Origin: an uncultured Bacteroidales bacterium
Lineage (GTDB): Bacteria > Bacteroidota > Bacteroidia > Bacteroidales > UBA4417
Direction of reading: 5' to 3'
NCBI GenBank assembly: GCA_903917425.1
Contig: CAIXAQ010000775.1
Coordinates: 1-16,273, forward strand
DNA: 16,273 nt
Shown: positions 1-9,219 of the stretch, in pieces
How the letters are laid out: every line of letters starts with the position of its first letter
Numbering within the stretch: position 1 is the stretch's first letter
The notes under the pieces: generated by a model
What the model was told of the DNA's origin: nothing
Databases searched by the model: none
The model's input: the letters and a program-made list of their open reading frames with translations, nothing else
Made by a program: the position numbers and the translations under genes

Positions 1-110
1 GAAGTTCTCTTCACAACTTCTTTTATCCCATAAATTTGGAGCTTTCTGGTCAATTACCTTTATTCAAATCGCTTATAATGAGTAGGAATAAATTTCAAAT
101 TAGCACTTTC

Positions 111-139
111 TTCCATCTTCTGACTTCGGTCTTCTGGCC
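111..139. repeat. CTTC-rich dispersed repeat, copy 1
   Basis: A 29-base segment beginning TTCCATCTTCTGACTTC matches 299-327 at 24 of 29 positions without gaps. Internally it is built from CTTC/GACTTC units. From memory, similar tracts are common between genes of Bacteroidia, but genome-wide copy number cannot be seen from one window. Confidence 0.5.
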
Positions 140-298
140 TTTTAAAACCAATTCCATTAAATTCGTGGTAGAACCATAATAAGAAATAGAAGAGGCTGTT
201 TAAAATTGTATTTTATAAATTCTGAAGGAGCGAGAGGCGACATGTGGAGGGGCAATGGGCGGGAAATACTATGAATTGTTATCTCCAATTGAGTATTC

Positions 299-327
299 TT
301 CCGTCTTCGGACTTCCGTCTTCTAACC
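299..327. repeat. CTTC-rich dispersed repeat, copy 2
   Basis: This is the second copy of the 29-base segment at 111-139, beginning TTCCGTCTTCGGACTTC. It is in the same orientation, about 190 bases downstream, with five substitutions. A weak frame at 244-441 runs through it, which is one reason that frame is not accepted as a gene. Confidence 0.5.
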
Positions 328-526
328 ATAACGCTTTCGGAGAAAAGATTTGGTAAATTTAAAAAGTGTCTGAGTTTCCAATTTCAAAATACAAAGAGGA
401 CAATGTGCCGGGTGCGGGTTTTTTATACTCGAAACTTGTAACTTTTTTTGAGTCCTGAATATTATCCACAAAATTATTCTGGAATATTTATATCTTTACA
501 CACAAAATCATACAGTTACGTTTCCA

Positions 527-1003
527 ATGGAAAATTTCATTTACATACTTGTTGGTATTGTTTGGGTGGCCTATACATTATACTCGGCCAGGCAAAAGGC
601 CATTCAGAAGCAACAATCATCTAATTTACCGCCCTCCGGTCCGTCGTCATCATCACCTCTTCCTATACCGGGAAATCAGCGTGGAGGCAAATCAATATTC
701 GATGACCTTCTGCGTGAACTCAGCGGCGCACCTGCACCAGTTCAACAAATTGATCAGCCTGTTAAGTCAACAGTAGCTATTCCATCTGTCCAGGAACAGG
801 CTGCAACTTTTCCAGACAGGGGTTCATCGGTTTATACAAATATAGCGTCCGTGCCAAACATTTTTGCATGGAATGAGTCATTGGGAAACAGGATTAATCC
901 CGAAAACAACGAACTGCCGGTGAAAAAGGGAAATATTGAGAAAAAATTTAATCTGCGCGAAGCGATCATTTTCAGTGAATTACTTAATCGGAAGTACTTT
1001 TAA
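527..1003 (+). CDS. Small membrane-anchored protein of unknown function
   Basis: A 158-residue protein with one predicted membrane segment at residues 4-20 (IYILVGIVWVAYTLY). A basic stretch (ARQKAIQKQQ) follows, then a Ser/Pro-rich, probably disordered middle (about 30-135). The most ordered part is the C-terminus, residues 141-158, with a LREAIIFSELLNRKYF ending. From memory, small Bacteroidota proteins of this design keep an 'AIxxSEILxRKY' C-terminal tail, which suggests the tail is the working part and may bind a partner at the inner membrane. The basic residues after the membrane segment suggest the C-terminal part is cytoplasmic. No enzyme motif is visible. It precedes the receptor gene by 115 bases with a possible promoter between, so it need not belong to that operon. 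Function not known. Confidence 0.7.
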   Translation: MENFIYILVGIVWVAYTLYSARQKAIQKQQSSNLPPSGPSSSSPLPIPGNQRGGKSIFDDLLRELSGAPAPVQQIDQPVKSTVAIPSVQEQAATFPDRGSSVYTNIASVPNIFAWNESLGNRINPENNELPVKKGNIEKKFNLREAIIFSELLNRKYF

Positions 1004-1029
1004 GGTGATTTTTTTCTCATCCTTAATTA

Positions 1030-1064
1030 TTTGTTAACAGAAGTTAAAAATATTTTTACCTTTA
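1030..1064 (+). promoter_or_regulatory. Possible Bacteroidota-type promoter for the receptor operon
   Basis: TTTG at 1030-1033 is followed 23 bases later by TACCTTTA at 1057-1064. That is a 7-of-8 match to the -7 consensus TAnnTTTG recognised by the main sigma factor of Bacteroidota. Transcription would begin near 1070, giving a leader of about 48 bases before the ATG at 1119. The spacing is at the long end of the accepted range, and the surrounding AT-rich sequence makes chance matches likely. Confidence 0.4.
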
Positions 1065-1118
1065 CGTGCTTTTTTAAAGGTAGGCTATTACATTTACAGC
1101 AAAATAAAAACCAATCTT

Positions 1119-4100
1119 ATGGTAAGAAAATTACTCTTTCTCCTTGTTGTGTTTCTCACAGCACACGCAGCGGTACTAGCCCAATCGGGTGCCTTGCAGG
1201 GTAAAGTCACCGACAAGTTAACCAAGGAACCCATTCCGTTTGCTAACATTATTGTTGAGAACAAGGGAACGCAAGCCGGTGGTTCTGCTACGGACTTCGA
1301 CGGCAAATACACAATCAAGCCGATAACTCCGGGAACCTACGATGTGAAAGTTTCATTCCTCGGATACAAGCAGGTGCAGATTACCGGTATTCCAATCCGT
1401 TCCGGTATGATCGAATACCTTAATATCGAACTGGAATCGACTGCTGTTCAGGTCGAAGGGGTAACTATTACCAAGTACAAAGTTCCACTCATTGATAAAG
1501 ATAAAACAGTAACCGGTGCTACAGTTACTTCGGCGGAAATATCGAAGATGCCTAACAGGAATGCTCAATCCATTGCCACCAGCGTTGGAGGTGTATTCTC
1601 ACGCGACGGTGAAGTTGGAAACGTTCGCGGACAGCGTTCGGAGGGTAATGTTACATACATTGACGGTATAAAAGTTCGTGGCACGGGGAGTTTACCAGAA
1701 TCAGCCATCGAACAGGTGTCAGTTATGCTTGGAGGTGTTCCCGCACAATACGGTGATGCAACAGGCGGTATCATCAATATTACAACTAAAGGACCTTCAC
1801 GGAAATTCGGCGGTGGACTTGAGTTGCAAACTTCCCAATTCCTCGATCCTTATGGAAGCCACCGTATTGGATTAAACATGACGGGACCGCTTTTTATGAA
1901 TAAAGAAAAAACAGAAGCTCTGCTAGGATACTTCATCGCAGGCGACTTTAATTATCATAAAGACGGTGCTACGTTGCCATTGGGTCTCTATAAAGTGAAT
2001 GATGCCAAGCTGGCAGAACTCGAAAAAAATCCTCTCCGACCTTCGGGAACAGGATCAGGAACCTATCAAAATGCTGAATTCATCCGCATGAGCGACCTGG
2101 AATCCCTGAAAACTTCGCTTAACAGTAATGGTTACGATATTAATACTTCCGGTAAACTTGATGTAAAAACCGGGAAGAATACTAACCTTTCTTTCGGCGG
2201 TTCCTACAGGGCATACGCCGGGAATAACTTCAACCTGTACAACTCTATTTTTAATTACAACCGCAACACTATTTCCAGTGGAAATGAATGGCGTGTATTC
2301 GGCCGCTTTACCCAGCGTTTCCCGGCAGCAAAAGAAGGCAACAACCTGATCAAAAATATCTATTACTCAATTCAGGCTGACTATACCAGTATAAAAAACA
2401 AAACCGAAGACCCTGACCTGAAAGACAATCTGTTTTCGTATGGTTATGTGGGTAAATTTGATACTTACAAAGAAAGAGGTTACGACCGTACGGAAGATTC
2501 TATTAATGGTGTTCCTACACAAATCAGGACAATGAATGGATTTTCCGACACTTTGGTAACATTTCAACGTGCTGAGTTTAACCCGATTATTGCCAATTAT
2601 ACCACAAATTACTACGATTTGTACCCAAACCCCAGGAGGGTTGATGATATTTATGCAGGAGGAGGAATGCTGAACGGGTATAACCCAAATGGCGTTTTTG
2701 GCGGTGTTTACAGTTTGTGGTCTGCACCGGGTAATCAACAGGCAGGTTACGGAAAGAATTCAACTACCCAGGTTACCGCTAATATGAATCTTTCAGCCGA
2801 TGTCGGAAACCACGAAATAAAATTAGGTTTCACGTTCGAACGTTACAGTCAAAGCAGTTACTCCTATGCGCCTACCGCTTTCTGGCCCCAGATGTTCCAG
2901 TTGACAAACTCGCATATCATCCAGCTCAATTTAATGGATACAATCGAGACGAATTACCAGGAAATCAGGAACGGTGATACCACCAACGTTAAACAATATG
3001 ATTTTGGAAGGCTTTATGACGGTGCTTCGCAACGTACTTTCGACATAAACCTGCGTAATGCCATGGGCTTACCCAAAAACGGAACTGAATGGATTGATGT
3101 AAATTCATACGACCTCAATTCAAATACCATATCCTATATCGACGATAAAAGTGTAAGGCATACTGTTAACCTTGCTGAACCTATTTCGGTAAATTACTTT
3201 AGCCCGGATGAATTTCTCAACAGCGGAAGTCCGTTTGCAGCAGCCAGGGGATACGATTATTACGGCAAAAAGCTAAGTTCAAATCCAAGTACTATGGATT
3301 TCTATAACAAGACAGATGCCAATGGGAACTATACCCGTGAAATTGCACCCAATCAGCCCATTTATATGGCAGGGTATATCTCTGATAAGTTTTCGTTCGA
3401 TGACCTGGTATTCAACGTAGGTGTGCGTGTCGACCGTTTCGATGCCAACCAGAGTGTATTAACCGATCCTTATTCGCTGTACCCGGTTAAAACTGTTTCC
3501 GAGGTTAGCGATCTGGGTACGCATCCTAAAAGTATGGGACCCGATTACGTGGTTTATGTTGACAACCTGGCCGAACCCACCCGGATTATGGGATATCGTA
3601 ACGGCAATAGCTGGTACGATTCGCAAGGATCTGTGCTGCTCGACCCAACTCTTACCCTTGATGCCGGTAATGGAATTATACCTTATTTAAGTGGTGATAA
3701 AAAAAGAGAGATAAGCAGTGGTTCGTTTACCGATTATGTACCCCAGATATCGGTTATGCCGCGTATTTCATTCTCTTTCCCAATTTCTGACGAGGCATTG
3801 TTTTATGCACATTACGACGTAATCACACAAAGACCAAAATCAAACGCGGTTTTCAATCCTATTAACTACCTGTTTTGGGAATATGATTCTAACCCAACTA
3901 TGACCAATCCAAACCTGAAACCTGAAAAGAATGTAAATTATGAATTAGGTTTTCAGCAAAAAATTTCCAATTCATCATCAATAAATATTTCTGCTTTCTA
4001 TATCGAGTCGCGCGACCAGATTCAATCGTACCGTTATACCGGAGCATTCCCCAAAACGTATTATTCCTATAATAATATCGACTTTGGAACTGTTAAAGGT

Positions 4101-4805
4101 CTGACCGTGGCATACGACCTTCGACGCACCGGCAATGTCCGTGTAAGGGCAAATTACACACTTCAGTTCGCAAATGGTACAGGTTCCAATCCTGAAACAT
4201 CATCAGCTCTGATTCGCTCGGGTCAACCAAACCTACGTAACCTTATACCACTCGAGGCCGACCAGCGTCATGCCATCCAGCTAAATGTGGATTACCGTTA
4301 CGGTGAAGGAGCCGATTACAACGGACCTGTCATCGGAGGAGTTCAGTTTTTGAAAAATGCAGGTTTTAATATAACAATGAACGGCGGATCCGGCACACCT
4401 TATACCCGTTCCAGCAAAATTTCGCCACTTACAGCTCCCGTCAACATTATTCAGGGATCCATCAACGGTTCGCGATTACCATGGTCATTCAGGATGGATG
4501 GTCGTTTTGATAAGGACTTTACCATAGCTACCGGAAAAGACTCCAAAGGGAATAAAAAACAATACTTCCTGAATGCATACCTTCAGATACTGAATATACT
4601 GAACACGCAGAATATCATGAGTGTATATGCAGCCACCGGTAATCCTGACGATGACGGATACCTGGCAGCCGCCGAATATCAGTCGCAGATTAATTCCCAG
4701 CTTGATACACAATCGTATATCGATATGTACAAGATCAGTGTCAACAATCCATACAATTACAGTTCACCACGTATGATCCGTATTGGAGTAGGAATAAGCT
4801 TCTAA
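1119..4805 (+). CDS. TonB-dependent outer-membrane receptor with carboxypeptidase-regulatory-like domain
   Basis: A 1228-residue protein. Residues 1-21 form a signal peptide (LLFLLVVFLTAHAAVLA, cleavage before QSG). Residues about 25-110 form a carboxypeptidase-regulatory-like beta-sandwich (LQGKVTDKLTKEPIPFANI; DFDGKYTIKPITPGTYDVKV). Residues about 130-225 form the plug, with SIATSVGGV, VTYIDGIKVRG, IEQVSVMLGGVPAQYGDATG and GGIINITTKG. The remainder is an aromatic-rich beta-barrel that ends in the outer-membrane signature RIGVGISF. Such receptors take up or hold ligands at the cell surface using energy from TonB/ExbBD. No SusD-like lipoprotein lies beside it, so this is not a standard SusCD glycan pair. 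Instead a T9SS-exported protein and a PorV-like barrel follow on the same strand. It is longer than many SusC proteins (about 1000), which implies large surface loops. The ligand cannot be read from the sequence. Confidence 0.93.
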   Translation: MVRKLLFLLVVFLTAHAAVLAQSGALQGKVTDKLTKEPIPFANIIVENKGTQAGGSATDFDGKYTIKPITPGTYDVKVSFLGYKQVQITGIPIRSGMIEYLNIELESTAVQVEGVTITKYKVPLIDKDKTVTGATVTSAEISKMPNRNAQSIATSVGGVFSRDGEVGNVRGQRSEGNVTYIDGIKVRGTGSLPESAIEQVSVMLGGVPAQYGDATGGIINITTKGPSRKFGGGLELQTSQFLDPYGSHRIGLNMTGPLFMNKEKTEALLGYFIAGDFNYHKDGATLPLGLYKVNDAKLAELEKNPLRPSGTGSGTYQNAEFIRMSDLESLKTSLNSNGYDINTSGKLDVKTGKNTNLSFGGSYRAYAGNNFNLYNSIFNYNRNTISSGNEWRVFGRFTQRFPAAKEGNNLIKNIYYSIQADYTSIKNKTEDPDLKDNLFSYGYVGKFDTYKERGYDRTEDSINGVPTQIRTMNGFSDTLVTFQRAEFNPIIANYTTNYYDLYPNPRRVDDIYAGGGMLNGYNPNGVFGGVYSLWSAPGNQQAGYGKNSTTQVTANMNLSADVGNHEIKLGFTFERYSQSSYSYAPTAFWPQMFQLTNSHIIQLNLMDTIETNYQEIRNGDTTNVKQYDFGRLYDGASQRTFDINLRNAMGLPKNGTEWIDVNSYDLNSNTISYIDDKSVRHTVNLAEPISVNYFSPDEFLNSGSPFAAARGYDYYGKKLSSNPSTMDFYNKTDANGNYTREIAPNQPIYMAGYISDKFSFDDLVFNVGVRVDRFDANQSVLTDPYSLYPVKTVSEVSDLGTHPKSMGPDYVVYVDNLAEPTRIMGYRNGNSWYDSQGSVLLDPTLTLDAGNGIIPYLSGDKKREISSGSFTDYVPQISVMPRISFSFPISDEALFYAHYDVITQRPKSNAVFNPINYLFWEYDSNPTMTNPNLKPEKNVNYELGFQQKISNSSSINISAFYIESRDQIQSYRYTGAFPKTYYSYNNIDFGTVKGLTVAYDLRRTGNVRVRANYTLQFANGTGSNPETSSALIRSGQPNLRNLIPLEADQRHAIQLNVDYRYGEGADYNGPVIGGVQFLKNAGFNITMNGGSGTPYTRSSKISPLTAPVNIIQGSINGSRLPWSFRMDGRFDKDFTIATGKDSKGNKKQYFLNAYLQILNILNTQNIMSVYAATGNPDDDGYLAAAEYQSQINSQLDTQSYIDMYKISVNNPYNYSSPRMIRIGVGISF

Positions 4806-4848
4806 TCGAAATCCAATGCTGAATAGAAACAAAAAACAAACAAGTACT

Positions 4849-7800
4849 ATGAAAAATATACTCCGTATTCTTCCGGCGATTTTGTTGGGCTTCCTGTTAC
4901 TGGCAAATACTGCCAAGGCAGAGCAGTATCATTATAAATCAGGGGTTCCGGTTGTTAAACAAACTGCTGCCGGTTGTTCGCCTGGTGCAAATTTCAAATG
5001 GCTCGAAATTAATAATGTGCGCACCCGTATTAATACAGGCGGCGATATGTGGTGGGACTTTGAAGTGGCACAGTACGAGGTTCCAAAAGGATCAAAACAA
5101 ATGTCGATGTTTTCGGCAGCACTCTGGATCGGGGGTCTCGATGCCAATGGTCAGTTGAAAATGGCTGCATTGCGTTACAGGCAGGTTGGTAACGACTACT
5201 GGCCAGGACCATTGACCCTTGACGGAAAAGCTTCCATTACCCCTGATGTGTGTGCAAAATACGATAAATTGCATTATATCACCCGGTCGGAAGTCGATAA
5301 CTTTCTTGCCTATTGGGCTGATAAACCAGGACATCCTGATTACCAGTTACCTACATCCATCAAAGATTATCCTGCGCACGGTGATGAAACAAAGGGCCAG
5401 AGCTTTTATTTAGCACCTTTCTATGACAATGATCCTGACGGTGCAGGACCTCTTGAGCCAAACGGCGAATATAATCCAATGGAAGATGGCGATTATCCGT
5501 ATTATGATCTTTCCAACGAACTTTGCGGAACCAAAATCCCAACGGCTGAAGGAGCAGGTAACCTTGTTGACCAGGTGCTGAAAGGCGATGCTACTTTATG
5601 GTGGGTGTTTAATGACAAGGGAAATATTCATACCGAATCAAAAGGTCAGCCTATAGGGTTGGAAATCAGGGCTCAGGCATTTGGTTTTTCGACCAATGAT
5701 GAAATTAACAACATGACTTTTTACAGTTATGAAATTATAAACCGTTCTACTTACAGGCTGACTCAAACTTATTTCAGCCAATGGGTTGATACCGATCTGG
5801 GTTATGCAAAAGATGATTACGTAGGTTGTGACGTTATGCGCGGACTTGGTTACTGCTACAACGGAACAGCCGTGGATGGTAACGGTCAGTCGTTTGCTTA
5901 TGGCGATAAGCCACCTGCAATCGGGGTTGACTTTTTCCAGGGACCATATATAGATCCGGATACGGTAACCATGTATGGTGATAATCCTTCGTTAAAAGCC
6001 GATCCGACATGGCATCTGAAAGGAAATCCGGATCAGTTATGGACTGGCGCGGAGAAACTTGTGCAATGGGATGGTGATACTCTTGAAAAGATTACTCCAC
6101 AAGGAACCATATACACTATTGTTAATTCTGCCGCTATCAACGGTATTAATTTTGGAAACGGTATTCAGAATGATGAGCGTTTTGGTATGCGTCGCTTTGT
6201 GTATCACAACAACGGCGGAGCTGCTTACATGAATGACCCGTCGGTAGCTATCGAATACTACAACTACCTTAAAGGTATCTGGAAAGACGGAACTAAAATG
6301 CGCTACGGCGGGAACGGTCATACAACTGCCGGAGCTTACGGAGATACATGCGATTTTATGTTCCCCGGAACCACTGATATTTACGATTGGGGAACACAAG
6401 GCAAACCTCAGTCTCCTAAAAACTGGACTGAAGTTACGGCTGGTAATGCACCGGATGACCGTCGTTTTATGGAATCGGCAGGACCTTTTATTCTGGAACC
6501 CGGTGCTGTAAACTATATAACGGTTGGTATTCCATGGGCACAGGCACAATCCGGCGGCCCTTTAGCTTCTGTTCAAATGCTTCAGCAGGTGGATGATAAA
6601 TGCCAGATGTTGTTCGATAATTGTTTTAAAGTTATATCCGGGCCGAATGCCCCTGACCTTACCATTCGGGAAATGGACCAGGAATTAATCCTTTATATTT
6701 CGAACCGCAAGACCAACGATGCAGGTAATAACTACCAGGAAAAATATGTGGAATATGATCCACGTATTCAAGGTTCATCTACAGCTCACTGGGATTCTTT
6801 ATATCACTTCGAGGGCTACCAGATCTACCAGTTGAAAAATGCTACGGTATCAGTTGCCGACCTGGATAACAATGACCTTGCCCGGTTAGTATATCAATGT
6901 GATATAAAAAACAATGTTGCTCAATTGGTTAATTATAATTACAACCAAAACCTGGGAGGAAGTGTACCAACCGAAGAAGTAAACGGAGTTAATGCTGGTA
7001 TAGTGCACTCCATAAAGATGACGAAAGATGCCTTTAGCGAGGTGGCACTGGTTAACCATAAACAATATTATTACCTGGCAATAGCCTATGGTCAGAATAA
7101 TTATAAAAAATATGTTCAAACAGATGTAAATTCACTTGATGGACAAAAATTACCTTACCTGGCAGGACGTAAAAATATTAAAACCTATACAGGCATACCT
7201 CATACTTCGATCGGGCTTGTTTCGGCTCAGAGTGAGTATGGAGATGGTGTAATTGTTACCCGCACTGCCGGGCAGGGAAATGGGGGAAGGTTCCTCGAGT
7301 TATCGGATGAGTCGGTTACCGAAATCCTTTCAAAACCAATGGCTGACTCAATTACCAATCTTCCGGGTGGTGCAAATTACCCTATAGCCTATAATCTTAC
7401 TTACAAAAAAGGGAACAGCCCCGTGGATGTTAAAATTATCGATCCGCTCAATGTAAAAGACGGAAATTATACGATACAATTTGACTCCATGTTTAAAATA
7501 AAGGTAAGGGTTGGAACTGATGGCCAGGATACAACCATGATGGTTTCGCGCTGGTCGCTTACGGATACCAAAACAGGAAAAATCTATGTGTCGGATACTA
7601 CCACCGATATTAAGAATGAACAGTTATTCCTGGATCTGGGACTCTCGGTAAATATTGAACAAACTCTGTATCCAGGGCCTTACATTGTGGATTATAACAT
7701 TGATCCGGGACCACCCGTTGGAAATATACCTGTCTGGGCTCCGGTACTGCCAAAAAATGGTTACCTGGGAGGAAGTATTACCTATCAGGATTCGACAAAA

Positions 7801-9174
7801 ACCTGGTTAAATTTCCTTCCTGACGTGGATGGAGAACCCATACTTGACTGGATAAGGGCCGGTAATTCTAAAGATGCATACGACTGGAATGTGGGTAGTA
7901 AGAAGGCTTATGATCCGGATGCAGAGTATGAAAAAGTATTGGGAGGAACATGGTCGCCTTATATTTTTGCCGCTCCTGCCATGGCAGTTGATACCATATT
8001 TGGTGTAGCACAATACGAAGCGGTTGCTGCCGGTAATATGTCGAAAAGTTTGAACATGATCGCCGATTTTGCAGGCATTGATGTCGTTTTCACCAGCGAT
8101 CGTTCGTTGTGGACACGCTCAGCTGTTGTCGAAGAATCACCCAAACAGGCAGATGCCCAGGGCAAGGTTAAAAAACATGACTTACGGTTCGGACGTTCGG
8201 TAAATCAGGATGGGGATACGGCGGTTGTAAGTACCGATCCGGCAAAAAATTCAGATTTTATTTCACCTCGCGGTATGGGCTGGTTTCCAGGTTACGCCAT
8301 CAATGTCGAAACCGGTGAACGTCTCAATATCATCTTCGGGGAAGATTCAAGACTGGTTGCGGATAATGGTCGTGATATGAAATTCAATCCATCTTCGAGA
8401 GTTGTTTTCCCAAATAACCCCAATGGGAAAACCATTATGGGCGGTCGTCATTATATTTATATTATGGCTCACACAGCCGGCAAGAAGAAATATGCCGACC
8501 CTAACAATAAAATATTTGCCGCTACTGTGTATGATAACCCTGCCTACGATGGCTGTGCACATTTTGTAAAAACTTTAAATGCAACTTATCCAGCACCTAT
8601 TGTACCAAACAGGAACATGATGAAAGCTATACAGTATTCTAACTGTATGTGGACATCCATCCCCATCGGTCCACGGGAGGGACAGGCAGCATGGCTTGAT
8701 AATGAGGTGAAAGTTAAAATCAGGGTAATAAAACCTTATGCCCGGTATTTTTCCACCGCTATGAGCGGAGTGCAAAATGCTAACAATTATTGGCCAATGT
8801 ATACTTTCGACACCAAAGGTGTAATGACTGATACCAATGATGTAACTAAAGCAGAAACTGACCTTGATAAAATTAATGTGGTTCCTAATCCTTACAGAGC
8901 CTACGATTCGTATGAAACGAATCAGTTAGACAACAGGGTTAAAATTGTTAACTTACCGCAGAAATGTATCATAACAATTTATGCAACCAATGGAAATATT
9001 ATCAGGAAATTCAACAAGGATGAAGCTAAAACATCCATTGACTGGGATCTGAAAAACTTTGCCGGTATTCCTATTGCCGGTGGTGTTTACCTCATACATA
9101 TTTCGACAGATCAGGGCGAAAGAGTGATTAAATGGTTCGGTTCACTTCGACCTGTCGACTTAAACGCATTCTAA
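4849..9174 (+). CDS. Large type IX secretion cargo protein with C-terminal sorting domain
   Basis: About 1441 residues from the ATG at 4849. An in-frame ATG at 4816 is less likely because the later start puts a clean signal peptide at the N-terminus (LRILPAILLGFLLLANTAKA, cut near residue 24). Residues 50-120 hold a Trp- and Gly-rich segment (WLEINNVRTRINTGGDMWW; ALWIGGLDANG; DYWPGPL). Residues 191-220 are Asp-rich (DNDPDGAGPLEPNGEYNP), resembling a calcium-binding loop. The middle has no recognisable catalytic motif. Residues about 1338-1441 form a T9SS sorting domain (VVPNPYRAY; RVKIVNLPQKCIITIYATNG; GIPIAGGVYLIHI). A short tail, KWFGSLRPVDLNAF, follows the usual end of that domain. The protein should be exported through the T9SS and anchored or released at the surface. 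It lies 43 bases after the receptor and 45 bases before the PorV-like gene, suggesting one operon. Its molecular role is unknown. Confidence 0.88.
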   Translation: MKNILRILPAILLGFLLLANTAKAEQYHYKSGVPVVKQTAAGCSPGANFKWLEINNVRTRINTGGDMWWDFEVAQYEVPKGSKQMSMFSAALWIGGLDANGQLKMAALRYRQVGNDYWPGPLTLDGKASITPDVCAKYDKLHYITRSEVDNFLAYWADKPGHPDYQLPTSIKDYPAHGDETKGQSFYLAPFYDNDPDGAGPLEPNGEYNPMEDGDYPYYDLSNELCGTKIPTAEGAGNLVDQVLKGDATLWWVFNDKGNIHTESKGQPIGLEIRAQAFGFSTNDEINNMTFYSYEIINRSTYRLTQTYFSQWVDTDLGYAKDDYVGCDVMRGLGYCYNGTAVDGNGQSFAYGDKPPAIGVDFFQGPYIDPDTVTMYGDNPSLKADPTWHLKGNPDQLWTGAEKLVQWDGDTLEKITPQGTIYTIVNSAAINGINFGNGIQNDERFGMRRFVYHNNGGAAYMNDPSVAIEYYNYLKGIWKDGTKMRYGGNGHTTAGAYGDTCDFMFPGTTDIYDWGTQGKPQSPKNWTEVTAGNAPDDRRFMESAGPFILEPGAVNYITVGIPWAQAQSGGPLASVQMLQQVDDKCQMLFDNCFKVISGPNAPDLTIREMDQELILYISNRKTNDAGNNYQEKYVEYDPRIQGSSTAHWDSLYHFEGYQIYQLKNATVSVADLDNNDLARLVYQCDIKNNVAQLVNYNYNQNLGGSVPTEEVNGVNAGIVHSIKMTKDAFSEVALVNHKQYYYLAIAYGQNNYKKYVQTDVNSLDGQKLPYLAGRKNIKTYTGIPHTSIGLVSAQSEYGDGVIVTRTAGQGNGGRFLELSDESVTEILSKPMADSITNLPGGANYPIAYNLTYKKGNSPVDVKIIDPLNVKDGNYTIQFDSMFKIKVRVGTDGQDTTMMVSRWSLTDTKTGKIYVSDTTTDIKNEQLFLDLGLSVNIEQTLYPGPYIVDYNIDPGPPVGNIPVWAPVLPKNGYLGGSITYQDSTKTWLNFLPDVDGEPILDWIRAGNSKDAYDWNVGSKKAYDPDAEYEKVLGGTWSPYIFAAPAMAVDTIFGVAQYEAVAAGNMSKSLNMIADFAGIDVVFTSDRSLWTRSAVVEESPKQADAQGKVKKHDLRFGRSVNQDGDTAVVSTDPAKNSDFISPRGMGWFPGYAINVETGERLNIIFGEDSRLVADNGRDMKFNPSSRVVFPNNPNGKTIMGGRHYIYIMAHTAGKKKYADPNNKIFAATVYDNPAYDGCAHFVKTLNATYPAPIVPNRNMMKAIQYSNCMWTSIPIGPREGQAAWLDNEVKVKIRVIKPYARYFSTAMSGVQNANNYWPMYTFDTKGVMTDTNDVTKAETDLDKINVVPNPYRAYDSYETNQLDNRVKIVNLPQKCIITIYATNGNIIRKFNKDEAKTSIDWDLKNFAGIPIAGGVYLIHISTDQGERVIKWFGSLRPVDLNAF

Positions 9175-9219
9175 TAATCAGGAGAAAACAGCACATACAA
9201 TTCTAAAACAGACTGACAC

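Larger units (their letters stand above)
1..526. other. Gene-poor intergenic stretch with CTTC-rich repeats
   Basis: No convincing gene lies here. A 65-codon GTG-start frame at 244-441 has no recognisable family, and part of its translation simply reads through the CTTC-rich repeat. On the minus strand a roughly 50-codon open frame covers about 66-220 and also crosses the repeat; it has no early start codon. No tRNA-like fold or transposase fragment was recognised. A TATCTTTA at 491-498 resembles a Bacteroidota -7 box, but no TTG lies at a suitable distance upstream, so it was not called as a promoter. The region may be the remains of a dispersed non-coding repeat element. Confidence 0.5.

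Noticed and set aside
244..441. 65-codon GTG-start frame on +
   Set aside because: No family likeness; about a quarter of it is the translated CTTC-rich repeat, and the rest has no coding character.
6037..6549. 170-codon frame on - inside the T9SS cargo gene
   Set aside because: Antisense shadow of a strong coding frame, with no signal peptide or family motif.
1119..9174. SusC/SusD polysaccharide utilisation locus
   Set aside because: The second gene has no lipoprotein signal or SusD fold hallmarks and ends in a T9SS sorting domain. No glycoside hydrolase or sensor gene is nearby.
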